Source: Vespula vulgaris (taxonomy: Eukaryota; Arthropoda; Insecta; Hymenoptera; Vespidae). Taken from it: a stretch of 64,000 nt of DNA. Within the stretch, counting starts at the first letter, position 1, and each line of letters begins with the position of its first letter. Below are positions 25,901-39,138 of this stretch, piece by piece. The notes under the pieces are model-generated. The model worked only from the letters and a program-made list of their open reading frames with translations. It did no database searches and was not told the DNA's origin. The stretch is from assembly GCF_905475345.1 (NCBI RefSeq), contig NC_066587.1:16112558-16176557 (forward strand). The letters are read 5' to 3'. A program made the translations under genes and the position numbers.

Positions 25901-28019
25901 TCTTCTTATTCTTTTGAGAAATTTGCTAAATGATGATTGACAAAAAAAAAAGAAAAGAGAAAAGAAACATTATTCGCTGTTAGAGAAACTCCAGTATCAT
26001 ATCGGTCAAAAGACATTCCACGAAGCCGAAGAGAACCCGAAGAGCGAGTACTATACTCGGTTCGGCGCTATTTCAGACACGGAACACGACCCACATTGAG
26101 AATTTTATTTTCTACCATGGCGAACCAAGCAGTCTAATATTCGGTCTAACTCTTAACGACCCGTAACCCGTACCAAAGGGTACCACAAACCTTCAATACG
26201 AACTCTAATCAATCGAATTCGATCAAATTCTATTTTTATTTCTTATTGACTTTTCATTCGATTTTTATAAATTAATTAAAAATTTCGATCGTTCGAAGAA
26301 AAAAAAATGATAATGAAAGACCTAACCTCAAATCAAAATTAAAAAGACGTTTGAAAATTGTTTTTTTAAGTATGATCGTTTGACCTCGAATTTTATAATT
26401 AAACATTATTTATTACGAATTTGATTTTTGTAAACTCAATAATAACTGATTCACAATGATCTATATGCATGTTCGATGCATACGTATATACATACGTACA
26501 ATGTTCTCTCTCAGTATGGGGTAAAGACCAACCGTTTTCATCCTAACGTCTTGCTTTCCTAACGATTAAAGCAACACCCACGATGTGTGTATATAAGAAT
26601 TAACTTGCAAGTTTACATTTTTATTGCAACGTCACGAAGATTAAAACTAAGCACGCATGCATCAATGACACCATGTTTTATTCTTAGGCGGGAAAATAAA
26701 CTTTTCATTCTTTAACAAATATATCTATGTATATATATAAATTTATTTTTTTATATTTTTCATTTGGGTAAAAATTAAATGATTAATTTTCTTTTTATAA
26801 TTTAGTTTTAGAACTTTTGTTTAAATTCATCTCTTAAATTCATTCGTTCATTTATAGAGGACATCATGATTACTGGCATGAAACTTTTTTAACTACTACG
26901 TCAGTCGTAATAAAGAAAAAAATACGATAATAAGATTTTACATAAACGGTGGAATTCATTTTTATAGTAGAAAAAAAAATTGTGTTAAAATATTTAAATC
27001 ACAGCAATTTGTTCTTTTCAACGATCGTTAAATGCTTGTCTTCGACATTTGTGTCGATGAAGAAACCGGCTTGAAGCTTTTCCCGTTGCCGCGATCAATG
27101 GCCTTAAGGCCAACGGAAACCTTCTCTTTGACCGTCTCTCTCGCAATGGCCGGAATCGACCTATGATGTCAGCTACAATTCTGTAGAATTTTTCGAATCC
27201 GACAAAGCAACATTCGCATCTTTATTTTCCATGTCACGTTTCAAAGTCGTATATATTTGTACCCTCATAAAAAAATCCATGAATTTGACCAATCATAACC
27301 GCCCGAAATAGATTTCATCGATAATTAAAAACGTCCAAGTTTATTCATTCATTTTTTGTTTTAATGTATATAAATATATTTATATTGTATACGTATTTAT
27401 AAACATAATGTTCGATAGCATCTCATTAAAAATAATGAAAATGTTACATTTCATTCAAATTAATAAAGATATATTAATATTAATATCGACATGTTATTAT
27501 TCATTTCATTGGTTTACTCGGAGTCACGTGACAGAAGCGATTAATAAATACAATGTGATTGGTCAAGACATATTCCAAGCGAGGCATTGACGTATATCAT
27601 AAATATTAAAAAAAAAAAAAAGAAAGAAAGAAAGAAACGAAAACAAAAACAAAAACAAAACAAAATCACGATATTCCGTTACATTTTTATTCTTTACTTT
27701 AATAGGTTCTAGCTTCAGAACTTTGCTCGTCTCGTGTTTAGAATGCAAAAATAAAAAAAACAAGAAACAACGAAAAAAAAAAGAAAAAAAATAGCGCTTC
27801 GAACGCTCGATCGAATACGTAGCATCGAAACGCCACCTATAAAAATATATTAAACGATAACGAATCAAACGATGTCTACAATCGACATTTAATAGAGTTT
27901 ATCTTATATTTTATATGTACTTTATAGAGAGTGGGCCGAAAGTGTTTAGATAATTTTAAAAATCAATCTAATCTTTTACGAGACTTTTTAGGTTACTTCT
28001 TTTTTACTTCGGATTGACC

Positions 28020-28076
<57 letters not shown>

Positions 28077-30326
28077 CTTTCAAATATGATATCTATATTC
28101 TAGTATTACGTCATTTTATTTATTAATCGAGTTTTATAATACCTAATATCGAATTCGTTATAGATAACTGCATAATAAAGAAAATGGCGAAGAGGCACGA
28201 AGAATTTCTTGATAAAACCTGTTCATATTCGATCGAGGACACCATCATCGTCATCGTCACGATTTATCCTATCGAACGAAGAAATGACGTCATGCTTCGT
28301 GCCTCGAGAAACATTCTTTACGTTCTTTAAAAACCTGTATTCATTTAAACCGGACGTTCCCTTTAAGGTAGCCCTTAGCAAAGGAAAAAAAAAACAAAAC
28401 AAAACAAACCATCGATCGATCGATGGTTCCCTCCCACTACATTACTCATAATCATCATTTCAAACGTTATTTCGAGAGATACACGTTTCGAAGTAAAGAT
28501 GAAAATAAATATGGCGTAAACGATGCACATTTGCAATTGAACATTTTCGTTGATATTATTCAGTTTGGCTTCGTGCTACAACGAAATTCCGAGCTACGAA
28601 TCGACGAGTTAAAATCTAAACGAAAAACGAGTTTCGTGCTTTCATCGCCAGAAATATCATTTCTCGATGAATAACAGAGATAGCCGATTAAAAAAAAAAG
28701 AGAAAGAGAGAGAGAGAGAAGAAAAAAGAAACAGAACAAAAATCGTCTTAGCGATGATCTTGAAAAATTTATACTCGAATTCTTATGCGTTGACTTAGTA
28801 ACTAAAAGAATTTTTAGGTTATCCTCGTTAAAAGTTATAAAAATAATTAATAATGTTTTCGTTTAAGAATGTTATCGATTAGAGAAATGTTCGAGGTAGA
28901 TTAGTTTTATCGGAATTCTAAATCAGACGCCATGTTAATATCAATCTATCTTTTTTTCATCGTCTAAAATAAACGATCTAATCGGACAAATTATAAACTA
29001 CATATCTCGGAAAAAGGAGTGTCGTCTATCTTTTATAGGACATATATATATATATATATCACATGTATGTTGTGTATATGTATATCGTATAGAAGTATCA
29101 TATAGTTCGCTTCGGCCATCGTTAAGAGAGTCAATGTTTTTAGGTCAGGGAATACAGGAATGAGTGAGTGCGCTGACATCATCGTATAGTAGTAAGAGTG
29201 ACGCAATCGCTCGTAGTAACGTCACGTTCCGGCTTGTACGAGACCTCGAAATATCGATTATATTTCGAGCTGGAATCGATTCTCGATGTAGTCAATTGTA
29301 TTTGGACGCTTTCTCATAATATTTCAACATCTATTATCACAAACTGTATACACATCATTTTACCCTTTCGGACATATTGATTTTGGAAAATCTTAGCTTC
29401 TTGCAGAGACATCTTTTTCAAGCAAAGTCTCATGTTATGTATTAAAAATATTCTATTAAAATATTTTTATTACTTCTATGCTCACAAGTTTGTAGAAAAT
29501 TGCATAGAAAACAATGATCGTTAAAGTAATTAAACGGAGAGAACTATCGATCCATATATAAATATAGTTTTAACACGATGTCGAAATATAAACAAGATGG
29601 TATCTTTTCTCTGACTTCTTTTTAACTCTTCTTTAATTTCTTGTATGTAAGAAATATTAGATAAGATATTAACATTAATTTACGATGATACACAAATATT
29701 TTTCAATTGCATAAAACGTGTCATTTGATTCTCTCTCTCTCTCTGAAAAAAAAAGAAAGAGAAAGAACTGTTTCCATATTGTGTACGATAGTATAGAAGT
29801 AAACAAAGTAAGTTTACGTCTAACTGATAAGTACATTTAAGATACGAATCTATAAATATATATAAAACATCTTTCTAAAGAAAGTAACTTTAGTCTATAA
29901 GAGATTAAAAAGAAACCAAGAAAAAAAAAAGATGTTTGAGAATTCAACAATGATATCCGAATATCTAATCCTTTACAAGTCTCAGATCTACGCAGAAAGA
30001 TTTTTATAGTGACCGATTAAAATTCAAAGTCGAAAACTAAAAAAAGAAAAAAGAATGATAAGTTGATATATAAGCGTTGTATTAATATTTAAAATTTCTT
30101 ATCGACAGACCATGCTGGTGACCTAAACGATATCAAACACATATCTCGAGAGATCTAAAGCTTATAAACTTATAGATATATCAGTCTATCACCGGTAAAA
30201 TAAGAACTTCTATAAAAATTATTCTATTCTAAGAGATATAAAAGATAAACAAAGAAAAAAGAAAAAAGTATGCATGAAAGAAAACATATGTGTGTATAGT
30301 ATATATACATACATACATATATAAGC

Positions 30327-30359
<33 letters not shown>

Positions 30360-30801
30360 ATATGATAAAATATACTCACTTATTTTTAAGTTCCTCGCTA
30401 GTATCCCACAAACGTTTGGTATCTATCTCGAGTTTGGCGCGTTCCTTTGCTGTATCATCCAATAACTTTCTAGTATCAGACAATTCTTGCTCATACATAG
30501 ACTTTATATTGGAAACTTCGCGAGTACTTGTTTCCTGCGTAGTATGCACTTCCCGCGTGAGTCTTGAATTTTCGGCTTCGAGATGCCGCACCTTGTCAAT
30601 ATAACACGCGAGACGATTGTTCAGATTTTGTAAATCCTGTTTTTCTTGTAAACGGGAATAACGCGTTGGACTTAGTGGACTACCAGGTCTTTGTCCACTA
30701 CTAATAGGCGTGGACGTTTGAGGTGGCGGTGGCGTTTGAACGCCACTCGTATTAGTCGATGACGCCGTCCCAGACGTTTTCTTACTCGTTTTTGTAGACA
30801 T
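19941..30801 (-). CDS. Lam: B-type lamin (Lamin Dm0 homologue), 608 aa, 8 exons
   Basis: Exons: 30801-30380, 23654-23342, 23216-22924, 22832-22638, 22521-22284, 22111-21890, 21773-21669, 19979-19941; total 1827 nt, all GT-AG with matching phases. The head (1-50) carries a CDK-type site (SPLSPTRYSR) just before coil 1A, which opens LQEKQDLQNLNNRLACYIDK. The long heptad rod ends at residue 407 with the intermediate-filament motif IAAYRKLLESEEA. A basic nuclear localisation signal, GGKRKR, lies near 438-443. The lamin-tail Ig fold runs from about 458 to 575 and includes GRYVKLTNKGNK and GSVTVWSADIGATH. The tail reaches EDLYHQQ and finishes in the last exon with CRLM, a CaaX box for farnesylation and membrane attachment. 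Vertebrate lamin B1/B2 tails have the same FHQQ-G-x-P layout. Length fits Drosophila Lamin Dm0 (about 620 aa). It builds the nuclear lamina under the inner nuclear membrane. Confidence 0.97.
20881..21130. mobile_element. palindromic Tc1-like MITE, copy a
   Basis: The left arm starts GGGTGGGCCAAAAATTCATAG and carries a second direct copy of the motif (GGATCAAAAGTTCTTAGGTGAT) before TTAAAAATCAATTA. The right arm, reverse-complemented, reads GGTAGATTCGAAGTTTTTTG then CGATCTTAAAAATCAATTAAT. The arms continue to pair through the ACTTTTT-A-GCTTAAT part. Confidence 0.7.
24271..24660. repeat. Lam: diverged tandem duplication inside lamin intron 1, unit about 215 bp
   Basis: Copy A is 24271-24452 and copy B is about 24491-24660. 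Shared ordered blocks include CATTGA-ATA-TTC, TTTCATTCATATTT-CAAA, TCATTCTTTTCTTGA-CTA and ACAGGAAATTA-AAACCAC. Confidence 0.65.
27925..28024. mobile_element. short Tc1-like MITE, copy b (lamin intron 1)
   Basis: Left end GAGTGGGCCGAAAGTGTTTAG, then ATAATTTTAAAAATCAATCTA. The right end is GGATTGACCCACTAC, an inverted version of the left end. About 100 bp long, so it lacks most of one arm. Confidence 0.6.
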
Positions 30802-31128
30802 TTTTATTTCTTCTTCTTCTTCTTCTTTTTATTCTTCTTCTTCTTCTTATTTTCTCCGTCCTTATTCGAAGAACTTCTCTACGAATTACAGAAACTTATA
30901 CTTTTTCCCTTCGCTATCTATCCTTCGTAAAAAACCTCGGTCGAAGCATTAACTTACTTTACTCAATAGCACGCGTCCGTGAAAGTTACCTTTTATAGTG
31001 CCTTTTACTACGGCGAAGCCGAATTTCTACCACCACCACAGCCGCTACAAGAAAGACGACAACGACGAACGTATCCGTTAACGCACAGATATTAAACCGT
31101 TTGCTGCGTGCTGACGCCAACACCGAGG

Positions 31129-31162
<34 letters not shown>

Positions 31163-31232
31163 GCGAATACCCCTTCCATATCCGACAACGCGTATCTCTC
31201 TTTCGACCAATCGCGTAATGCTGTTCTCCCCA

Positions 31233-31290
<58 letters not shown>

Positions 31291-31320
31291 TCTCTTTCCA
31301 ACGCTTCACTTAACGAACGC
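30802..31320 (-). promoter_or_regulatory. Lam: 5' UTR / proximal upstream region of lamin
   Basis: Directly upstream of the lamin ATG. It holds a (TTC)n tract (30808-30850) and two long (CT)n tracts at 31131-31160 and 31233-31299, which make the only ORFs here. GA/CT runs near insect promoters often bind GAGA-type factors; that is general knowledge, not shown here. Confidence 0.4.
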
Positions 31321-31379
31321 CGTACCTATGGGGATTTTTCTTTCTTTAGCGCTGACCTCACGTCAGTATTTGTTTCTAT

Positions 31380-31800
31380 ATATTTCCTTAGTTCGTTTCT
31401 GATTGGTCGATGCCGGAACGTTCCGGCTTATTCGCTATTCTTTTTTTTTTCTTTTTTCTCTTTTACACTTTCCTTACGTTAGACTTGTTTTACTTCTGCT
31501 TTATAGGTTAAAGACTTACCGAATCGTCGCAAAGACTTTATTCGTACGTATTATCGTATCGAATACTTAAATGCAGTCGTACTATTTATACTTTTCCTTA
31601 AAATTTCTTTTTTTTATATTCTTGGTTAGGAGTGGCAGGGGTTCGGTGTTTAGCCAATGAGAGAACGGAATTCTTATATTGTAGCAAATAAAAAGAATAT
31701 ATAGTCTCTAGGCCGCATGCGCAGATTGCTTATATGATATGCGCTAGCTGTTGTGTTCGTGACGTAATTGGATTAGATTTGATTGGATATCAGGGGCGTA
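31380..31800. promoter_or_regulatory. promoter-like island upstream of lamin
   Basis: A cluster of recognisable elements: CCAATCAG on the minus strand at about 31400-31409; a 16-bp perfect palindrome GCCGGAACGTTCCGGC at 31412-31427 that includes nGAAnnTTCn; CCAAT at 31653-31657; an NRF-1-like TGCGCATGCGG (minus) at about 31714-31724; CRE-like TGACGTAA at 31760-31767; and another inverted CCAAT near 31792. Together they resemble a housekeeping-type promoter. It probably serves the lamin gene, but it could equally drive a plus-strand transcript. Confidence 0.5.
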
Positions 31801-32521
31801 TGTACAATTCCGGTTTTTGATTTTCGAAACAACTTGTTTTATCGTTAAGTTGATTTTTCATTTGTTAATGGTAGAAATGTTATATATACATACACATATA
31901 TATATGTATATATGTATATACGGAATAGAGAATATTTTTAATATCAACAACTACAACTTTGCATAATATACAGGAAATAAAAATCTTTGTTTCTTAAATT
32001 AATTAAATATTTAGGTCTGAGGTAATAATAAACATTGCTAGAAAAGTACATTATATAAATAAATATTGTATCATGATATATTTAACAACCAGTAGTAACA
32101 AAGGTAGGTGTCTCTTGTATGTATTTATCGCAACAGAACAGCACTCTTTATCGTATGATACAAGCTTGAATTTGTATATAACGTTGTATATATGTGGTAT
32201 ATATATGATATATATATATGTATATATACATATGTTTGTATGTATACATATATATACACATAATATATGCTCTTGAAGGATTTTATTTCTTATATCGCAA
32301 CAATTAGATATCACTAGAAAAAGAGAATCTGCTTCCACTATTGTAACATAATAAATGTAACGCATCATTTATCATGTTACATTACTTCTGGATAACCGAT
32401 TAAACTTACAATATTTAATGACTTTTACAATCCTAAATAGAAATATATATATATATATCTTCTTATTTAATATTATTCTCTAATACAATGTTATATAGTA
32501 AATATATAATTTTTTCTTTTT

Positions 32522-32573
<52 letters not shown>

Positions 32574-34322
32574 ATTAATATCTATAATATTGTGAAATTA
32601 CACAATTCGGTAGTAATTAGTGTATATACATAACTCCATTTCAATGTTACATACAGTTCTTTTTGGTCTTATAGAGCAGTGTTGCTTCAGTCGTCTTTGG
32701 TAGTAACGTCCATAGAATTTCAATTGTAACTATTTCGAATCAAAAACACAAGACGTTTTTTGTTAGCATGTCTGTTCCCTGAGTTGGTATACAACCTTTT
32801 CAGTCTTTGCCATTTATTACTTCATCTTTCACAGCAATTACCACACATCAGGTAAAACAGTCGTTATCTAAAGGCAATTTCAATAATACCTTGTATATAT
32901 GGAAAACTATGCGTAAAGAATATAATATAGAGTAAACCAACATGACTATATATACAAACAAAAAAAGAAATCCCTCTTTCTTTTTATTAGTTTTAAATAA
33001 GGAAAATTACATACTTGTACCAAAATCACAAAATCTATAAACGCAAAATTTGCTAAATCAAGTACTTTGCTCGGTTCTCTTCTTTTTTTCTGTTTTTTCT
33101 TTCTTTCTTTTTTTTTCTTTTTTCTTTCTTTTTTTTCCTTTTTTTTTCCTTTTTTTTTTTTTTAAGAAATACATTGTATCTCTTTGCATTAACCAGCATA
33201 ACTTTGAATAATGGTGCGAAGTATTAATTTATAATTAAATATATTCACTCTTGTGTCCGATTAAACATACAAGATTATCTTTTCATGATGAACCCCTCAT
33301 CTAATTTGTAAACGTCTCATTAAGTAATATTAAATTGAGAAGAAAACAAACACAGATATGATAATAGAAATAAAGTACCAAAAAGATGTACATGTATGTA
33401 AGCGATACAAATATCATTAATCATGAATGATCCATTGGATCATAACTTCTTTTGTTCGAGAATACTTCGATACAAATTATTTATTTCATCATTTCCTTTG
33501 CAATGTCCCAACAGTTCTAAGAAAATCACCTTTAACATTTAATTGATCTCTTATTCTTTAGTATGAAAATTGAATGTTTAAAGTTATTAAATCGAGGATG
33601 AAGGTTTTCCTTCCATTCAACAAACAAACATTTATATAGAAAATAAGATAATTTCGATCGATATTGTTTTAACCTCGTGGAGAACTTGTCAACATACTCA
33701 ATGTTATCTTCCAATACATTCGACGATGCTTCTTCACTCGATGCATTCATAGGAAATGGACATTTTATTGAGGCACATTTACTACGTATCTATCCTAACA
33801 ACTTATAATGGATAGTTGACTTTTCGCTGATCACAGACAAGCGAAACGTGATTAAACAAAAAAAAAAAGAGAAACAAAAAACGATTACACACATTCACAA
33901 AAAAAAAAGAGAAAGAAAGGAAAATATTTTATATTGTTTTTTTTTTTGCTAATATTTATATCGAAATAATAAAAACAGCAGGAATCTGATAACTATGGTG
34001 TTAATAATCTAATAGAAACGAAATGATTTGACCCTGACCGTAAAGATACAACGATAATATCCCCCTTCCCCCTTTTCAATCTTTTTTATACAAAATCCTT
34101 AGCAAGAACGTATATTATCTCTGGTTATTCTAAAAAACATGGCATAAAATGAAACATATGTACAATAGTCTAAAAGACCTGTCTCTCACGCATTAGGAAT
34201 GATGTAACATTTATAATATCTTGTACGTAATTCCCAAAAGGCAGCGCACTATTACTTTATTGTAAAATGCATAGGAAACTAAGTGAGAATAAGACTACCG
34301 CCGAGACACGATATAGGAAACA
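31801..34322. other. intergenic and MSK-type kinase 3' UTR; no supported gene
   Basis: AT-rich, with (AT)n at 32525-32569 and poly-T/TTTC at 33085-33163. A minus-strand open frame at 33532-33800 is described in the findings; it most likely lies in or near the kinase 3' UTR. Confidence 0.4.
34256..34261 (-). terminator. candidate polyadenylation signal of the MSK-type kinase
   Basis: AATAAA on the minus strand 61 nt after the stop codon at 34323. Further hexamers lie farther down (for example near 33470), so a longer 3' UTR is also possible. Confidence 0.35.
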
Positions 34323-36940
34323 TTACTCCACTGTGATCGTAGTAAAGCGTTTGGGCCGTTTACCAGCTTTTTGTTTTCTATGAACATTAACGTCTTTCTT
34401 GTCGGTATAAGAGGAGGATCCACAAGATTCCATCGAGCTGTCTGAATTGCATACATTTTGTTCTAATTTTCGTTTCCTTGATCTTGTAACCGGTCCATTT
34501 CTATTGCTACTGCTATTACTCTGATAGGATGATTCGCCGTCAAGGTCGTTGTGTCTCTTGTGTCGTTTAGTTTTAGAACATCCCTGTTGATACGGATCGT
34601 CATCGGTCATGTCACGTTTGCGTCGTTTCGACTTTCCTTCTGGATGTCGATGATTATTTATTTTTGGAGAATTGGAATCGGAGGAAGACGACAATGAACT
34701 CAGATATTCGTTAACTTTCTCCTCTCCAAAGTCAAAAGCAATAGGTTGAGCCGGTGATGCAGAAGTAGTTACGTTGGTGCTCGTGCTGGATGGTCGCACC
34801 AACGGAACTGAAAGAGTCGAGGAAGTTGTAGATGCCGAAGAGGATACCGAACTAGATGTCGATCGTTTGTGTAATTTACGTCTTTGAGCTAACTTCGCTC
34901 CATCCACTTCTCGTAAACGAAAACCTTCGAGTTTGTCTGATGATGATGTAGGAGGATACGTGGAAGTATTGTCCGAAACATTTGGATCGGTCATGTTGGT
35001 TGACTCCATTAACCAAGGATGATTGGCAAGGCCCATAGCGGTGAGTCTTTTGTTCGGATCGACCGTTAATAAACCTTTTACCACTTGCTTGGCTAACGGT
35101 GATATATGACACCAATTGTTAGAGTCGAAATTAATCTCGCCAGATCTTATGCGAGAAGCTAGATCTGGCGAGCCACTGACAAATAATGTGTTACGGAATA
35201 ATATGGAATACAAAATTGCACCTAAACTCCATAGATCGCAACTCTGATCGTATCCCTGTCTGGCGATAACCTCCGGCGCTGCATAAGGAAGCGTAAAACA
35301 AGGCGTGTGAAGTGGCTCGCAACCACGTTTTATCCTAGCGAAACCAAAATCAACAATCTTCACTGGCGAGTCCTCGCCTTCGTGAACGAAGACAATATTT
35401 TCTGGTTTAAGATCTCGATGAACAACGCCACGAGCGTGCATGAAACGTACCGCGGACGCCAATTGCCTCATTACACGACTTGCCTGTTGCTCGGTGAACG
35501 GCCTTGGTCTTCTTAACAATTCACCTCCAGAGAGTAACTCCATCACTAGATATGTATGCGCTCTATCTTGATGTACTTCGAGCAACTTGACAACGTTTGG
35601 ATGGCCTTGGCAACTACGTAGCAAGCTAGCTTCTCTACCACAATCCATGCGTCTACTAACGATCTTCACAGCAAATTCCTGGGCTGTTTTTCTATGCCGA
35701 CATTTACGACATACCGAAAAACTTCCATCACCTAATGCTTCCTCTCGTAGATCAAGCTCATACGTTTGAAAGAACGTTGACTCTTCGAAACGTGCTGCTA
35801 GAACGTCCGATGCTGATGGCCTTTGAGAATCGGTTGTAGCTTCTGTTTCCTCTAAGAAGATATCTCTGCTTACTACGTTCTCGCTGAATAATATCGATGG
35901 TGCCACGTAAGAATAGCCCTGTTAAAGTAATCATGAAAATTTTTCTTTAACGATGAACGAACGTAGATATATCGTACTGAAATATGTCAGAGATAAATCT
36001 CCGGTTAGAGACAAGTGACTCGAGTTAAGAGTAGAAAGAAAGAAAAAGAAAAGAAAAGAAAAGACTGAAGATTGAAAACACAGAGAGAAAGATAGAAAAA
36101 GAAAATAAGAAAAAAAGAAAATCATAAGCAATGATAGAAAGAATAAAGTTGTCTTACTCGAAAGATTTTGTCGTGATTAGGTGGTACAACTGCCGGACTG
36201 TCAGCGGCAACCATTTTTGTAAATTCGTCCGAGAAATTACTGGTATCAAGTTCGTGCGTGATACGTGGCACGAACGGCGGAGCGATTTGTCGTTTTTCTA
36301 AAGCATCCCAAGTGAAAGGTGGCGGTGCTTTTTTAAAGAATGGATGTTCTTTCAATTCCTTGGCGTCACGTGGTCCACCACCCAGTCTTTGACGTGGATC
36401 CTTCACCAACAAACGCGAGATAAAGTTTCTTACTGTTGGATTAAGATGACTGGGTATCGGTGGCTCGGTCTTTAATATTCTCCTTGAGATCTCCTGCTGG
36501 GTATTTTTCTCTCCCTCGACCGTAAAAGGAGAGGCGCCAGTGAGAAGCTCGTAAGTTAGCACGCCTACACTCCACCAATCCACAGCCTGTAATACCCAAC
36601 AATTTATTATCAATAAATAAAATACTTTTCTCCATTTATATGTATATATGTATATAAAAATTAAAAAAATGTATATATATATATAAATGATGTTATATAT
36701 TTTATATATATGTATATTATATATATATATATATATATATAGTCGTTAATTAGGATCGTTAGTATCACTTTTTATCAACGTTCTATCTATAGGACGGGTC
36801 AAAAGTCCCTAGGTAGACCGAAAGTTTCTTAAAGATTAATTACTCTTTTTTCAAGATTTTATAGGCTAATTTTGTTCTTCTCCTCTCAGATTATAAAACT
36901 TCAAATTATCACGAAATAAAAAATTAAATTCCACATATAA

Positions 36941-36994
<54 letters not shown>

Positions 36995-37140
36995 AAATTA
37001 TAGAAACTAGTCAGGACGTTGTTGATTAGGGTCGTTAGAACATCCTTGTTTTTATTAACATCGTATCTGTTTCGTGTTATCATTTATCTTTTATTCTTAC
37101 TTCCTCCTCTCTTTTTATTTCTCTATTAATTTTTTTATTT

Positions 37141-37172
<32 letters not shown>

Positions 37173-39099
37173 TCATTTATTTGATATAATTACGAAATGA
37201 TTAGGATTATTCTCGACGATGGGTAATAAAATTAGCATTGATCTATTGGATACGTAAATTAGTAGGCATACGTATGTGTTACGTAAAAGGCATATTAGGA
37301 AATAAAATATAAACATCCTCACTCACAATATCGTGGCCTGCGGAGCCCCCTCGTACCACTTCCGGTGCCATGTACTCGATAGTACCGCAAAACGAATATG
37401 CTCGTGCGTTGCTATCTCTTTCATGCGGTAAGAATTCTTTACTCAATCCAAAGTCTGTAAGGACTATATGTCCTTCTCTATCGAGTAGTATATTCTCTAG
37501 TTTGATGTCTCTATATATGATACCCAACTGAAAGAAAGAGAATATTTTTGTTTTATTATATCATTCATCGTCGAGTTATTCGAATAAGCCAATTGAAAAT
37601 ACAGGATACGGTATTAAAAATTCTTACGATATTTTACAAATAAATAAACCTTTTTCGAAACATTTTACCCTTGCAGATAATGTTATAATTTGAAGAACAA
37701 GAAAAAAATCAGTGACTGAAGAGTCTTCGTAAACTATTAATTGATTTTTCAAATCACCTTGGACACTTATCAATATCCTGTAAACGCTACAATTCTTTTT
37801 TTCTCTTTTTTGATTCGATTCGAAATAAACAAAAAAAAAAGAAAAATCGAGATGAATAATAATACGTATTTTTTTTCAAACTCTCGGAATAAACCATCAT
37901 AAATGCATGTGTCATCAATAATACTGCCTTGGAAAATACAACTCGACCTTATTTTCAGACATAATCAATATTTGTAGTATCCAAATATAATCACGAAGGA
38001 ATACGCTAAACGTTACACGTCGATCGATAGAGCTATCGATTTTATTAGAGTATTCCAAAAATACTATATTATTACCACTATTGTTATAATACGATTCGAA
38101 ACTCGATAAATTAATAGCGAGTCTGGTAAACCGAGATAATCGTCTATATTGACGACAATCAATGTCATCGTCGTAATCATTATTACCGTCGTCATATCTC
38201 TCTGATGATCAGGCAAAAGAGTACAACTTAAATTTTCTATCTACTTATTACTTATGTATATATTTACTTATGGATATTTTATAAGCCCAATTAAACGATA
38301 CATACATATATAAATATTTAACGTTATCAACTTTCACATTTAAAATCTAACATTTAAGAAATCTGCTTTCCCAATATATTTTATACTACGTTTAATATTA
38401 GACAAGTGTTTCTTCTCGGGAAAACTTAGTAATTATAATTTATTAATAGACTTTTTTTTGCCTGTCCATCAAAAGTATAATTATAATATTCATTGTAGAA
38501 TTTACCTTGTGCAAACGTTCCAAAGCCAAAATTACTTCGCCGATATAAATCCTTACTTCGTCTTCGGTAAAATGTTCTCGTTGATATAAATGAGTAAACA
38601 ATTCGCCTCCGCTAACATAATCTGAAAATTCCAATATTATATTTTTTTCGACTTCGAAAAGAATAAGAAGAAGAAGAAATAGAAGAAATAGAAAAAAAAA
38701 GATAGAAAAAGAGTATTATCAACGATTCTCTGACTTACCTAAAATTAAATGTAATTTGGCGTCAGTTTGAAAAGCATAATGGAGCGTCACTAAAAAAGGA
38801 CTGTCCCTAACAGCTTCGAGAACTTGTCTCTCGGTCTTCGTATGTTCCGTTGTTTTTTTCTTTTGTACAATCGAGGCTTTTTTCAAAACCTTCATGGCAT
38901 AAAGACGACCAGCATCGGTTCCCATTCTTTTTCGTACCAGAAACACTTTACCGTAAGCTGCAAAGTCGATCAATAGAAGAGACATACGTTCATCGTATCG
39001 ATCCTAATTTTTTTTTCTTTTTTTTATTCTTTTTTGCCATTTTTTTTCGTCGACGGGGGTTGTCTTCGAGATATATTAAGAAAAAGGGACGGGTTAGTC

Positions 39100-39138
<39 letters not shown>

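Larger units (their letters stand above)
23655..30379 (-). other. Lam: lamin intron 1 (6.7 kb)
   Basis: Bounded by the donor AAATAA/GTGAGT at 30380 and the acceptor ATTACAG/ATTGG at 23654, joining in phase 2. It holds an old tandem duplication (24271-24660), a short palindromic MITE-like element (27925-28024), an (AT)n tract (28025-28072) and several less AT-rich islands (about 25980-26210, 27030-27200, 29100-29300) that could be regulatory. I see no convincing coding exon inside. Confidence 0.85.

Noticed and set aside
30986..31313. Arg-Glu and Leu-Ser ORFs on both strands upstream of lamin
   Set aside because: Both are translations of the same (CT)n/(GA)n tracts in the lamin 5' flank.
34876..35115. 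Second minus-strand ORF within the kinase last exon
   Set aside because: A shadow in another frame of the kinase coding sequence.
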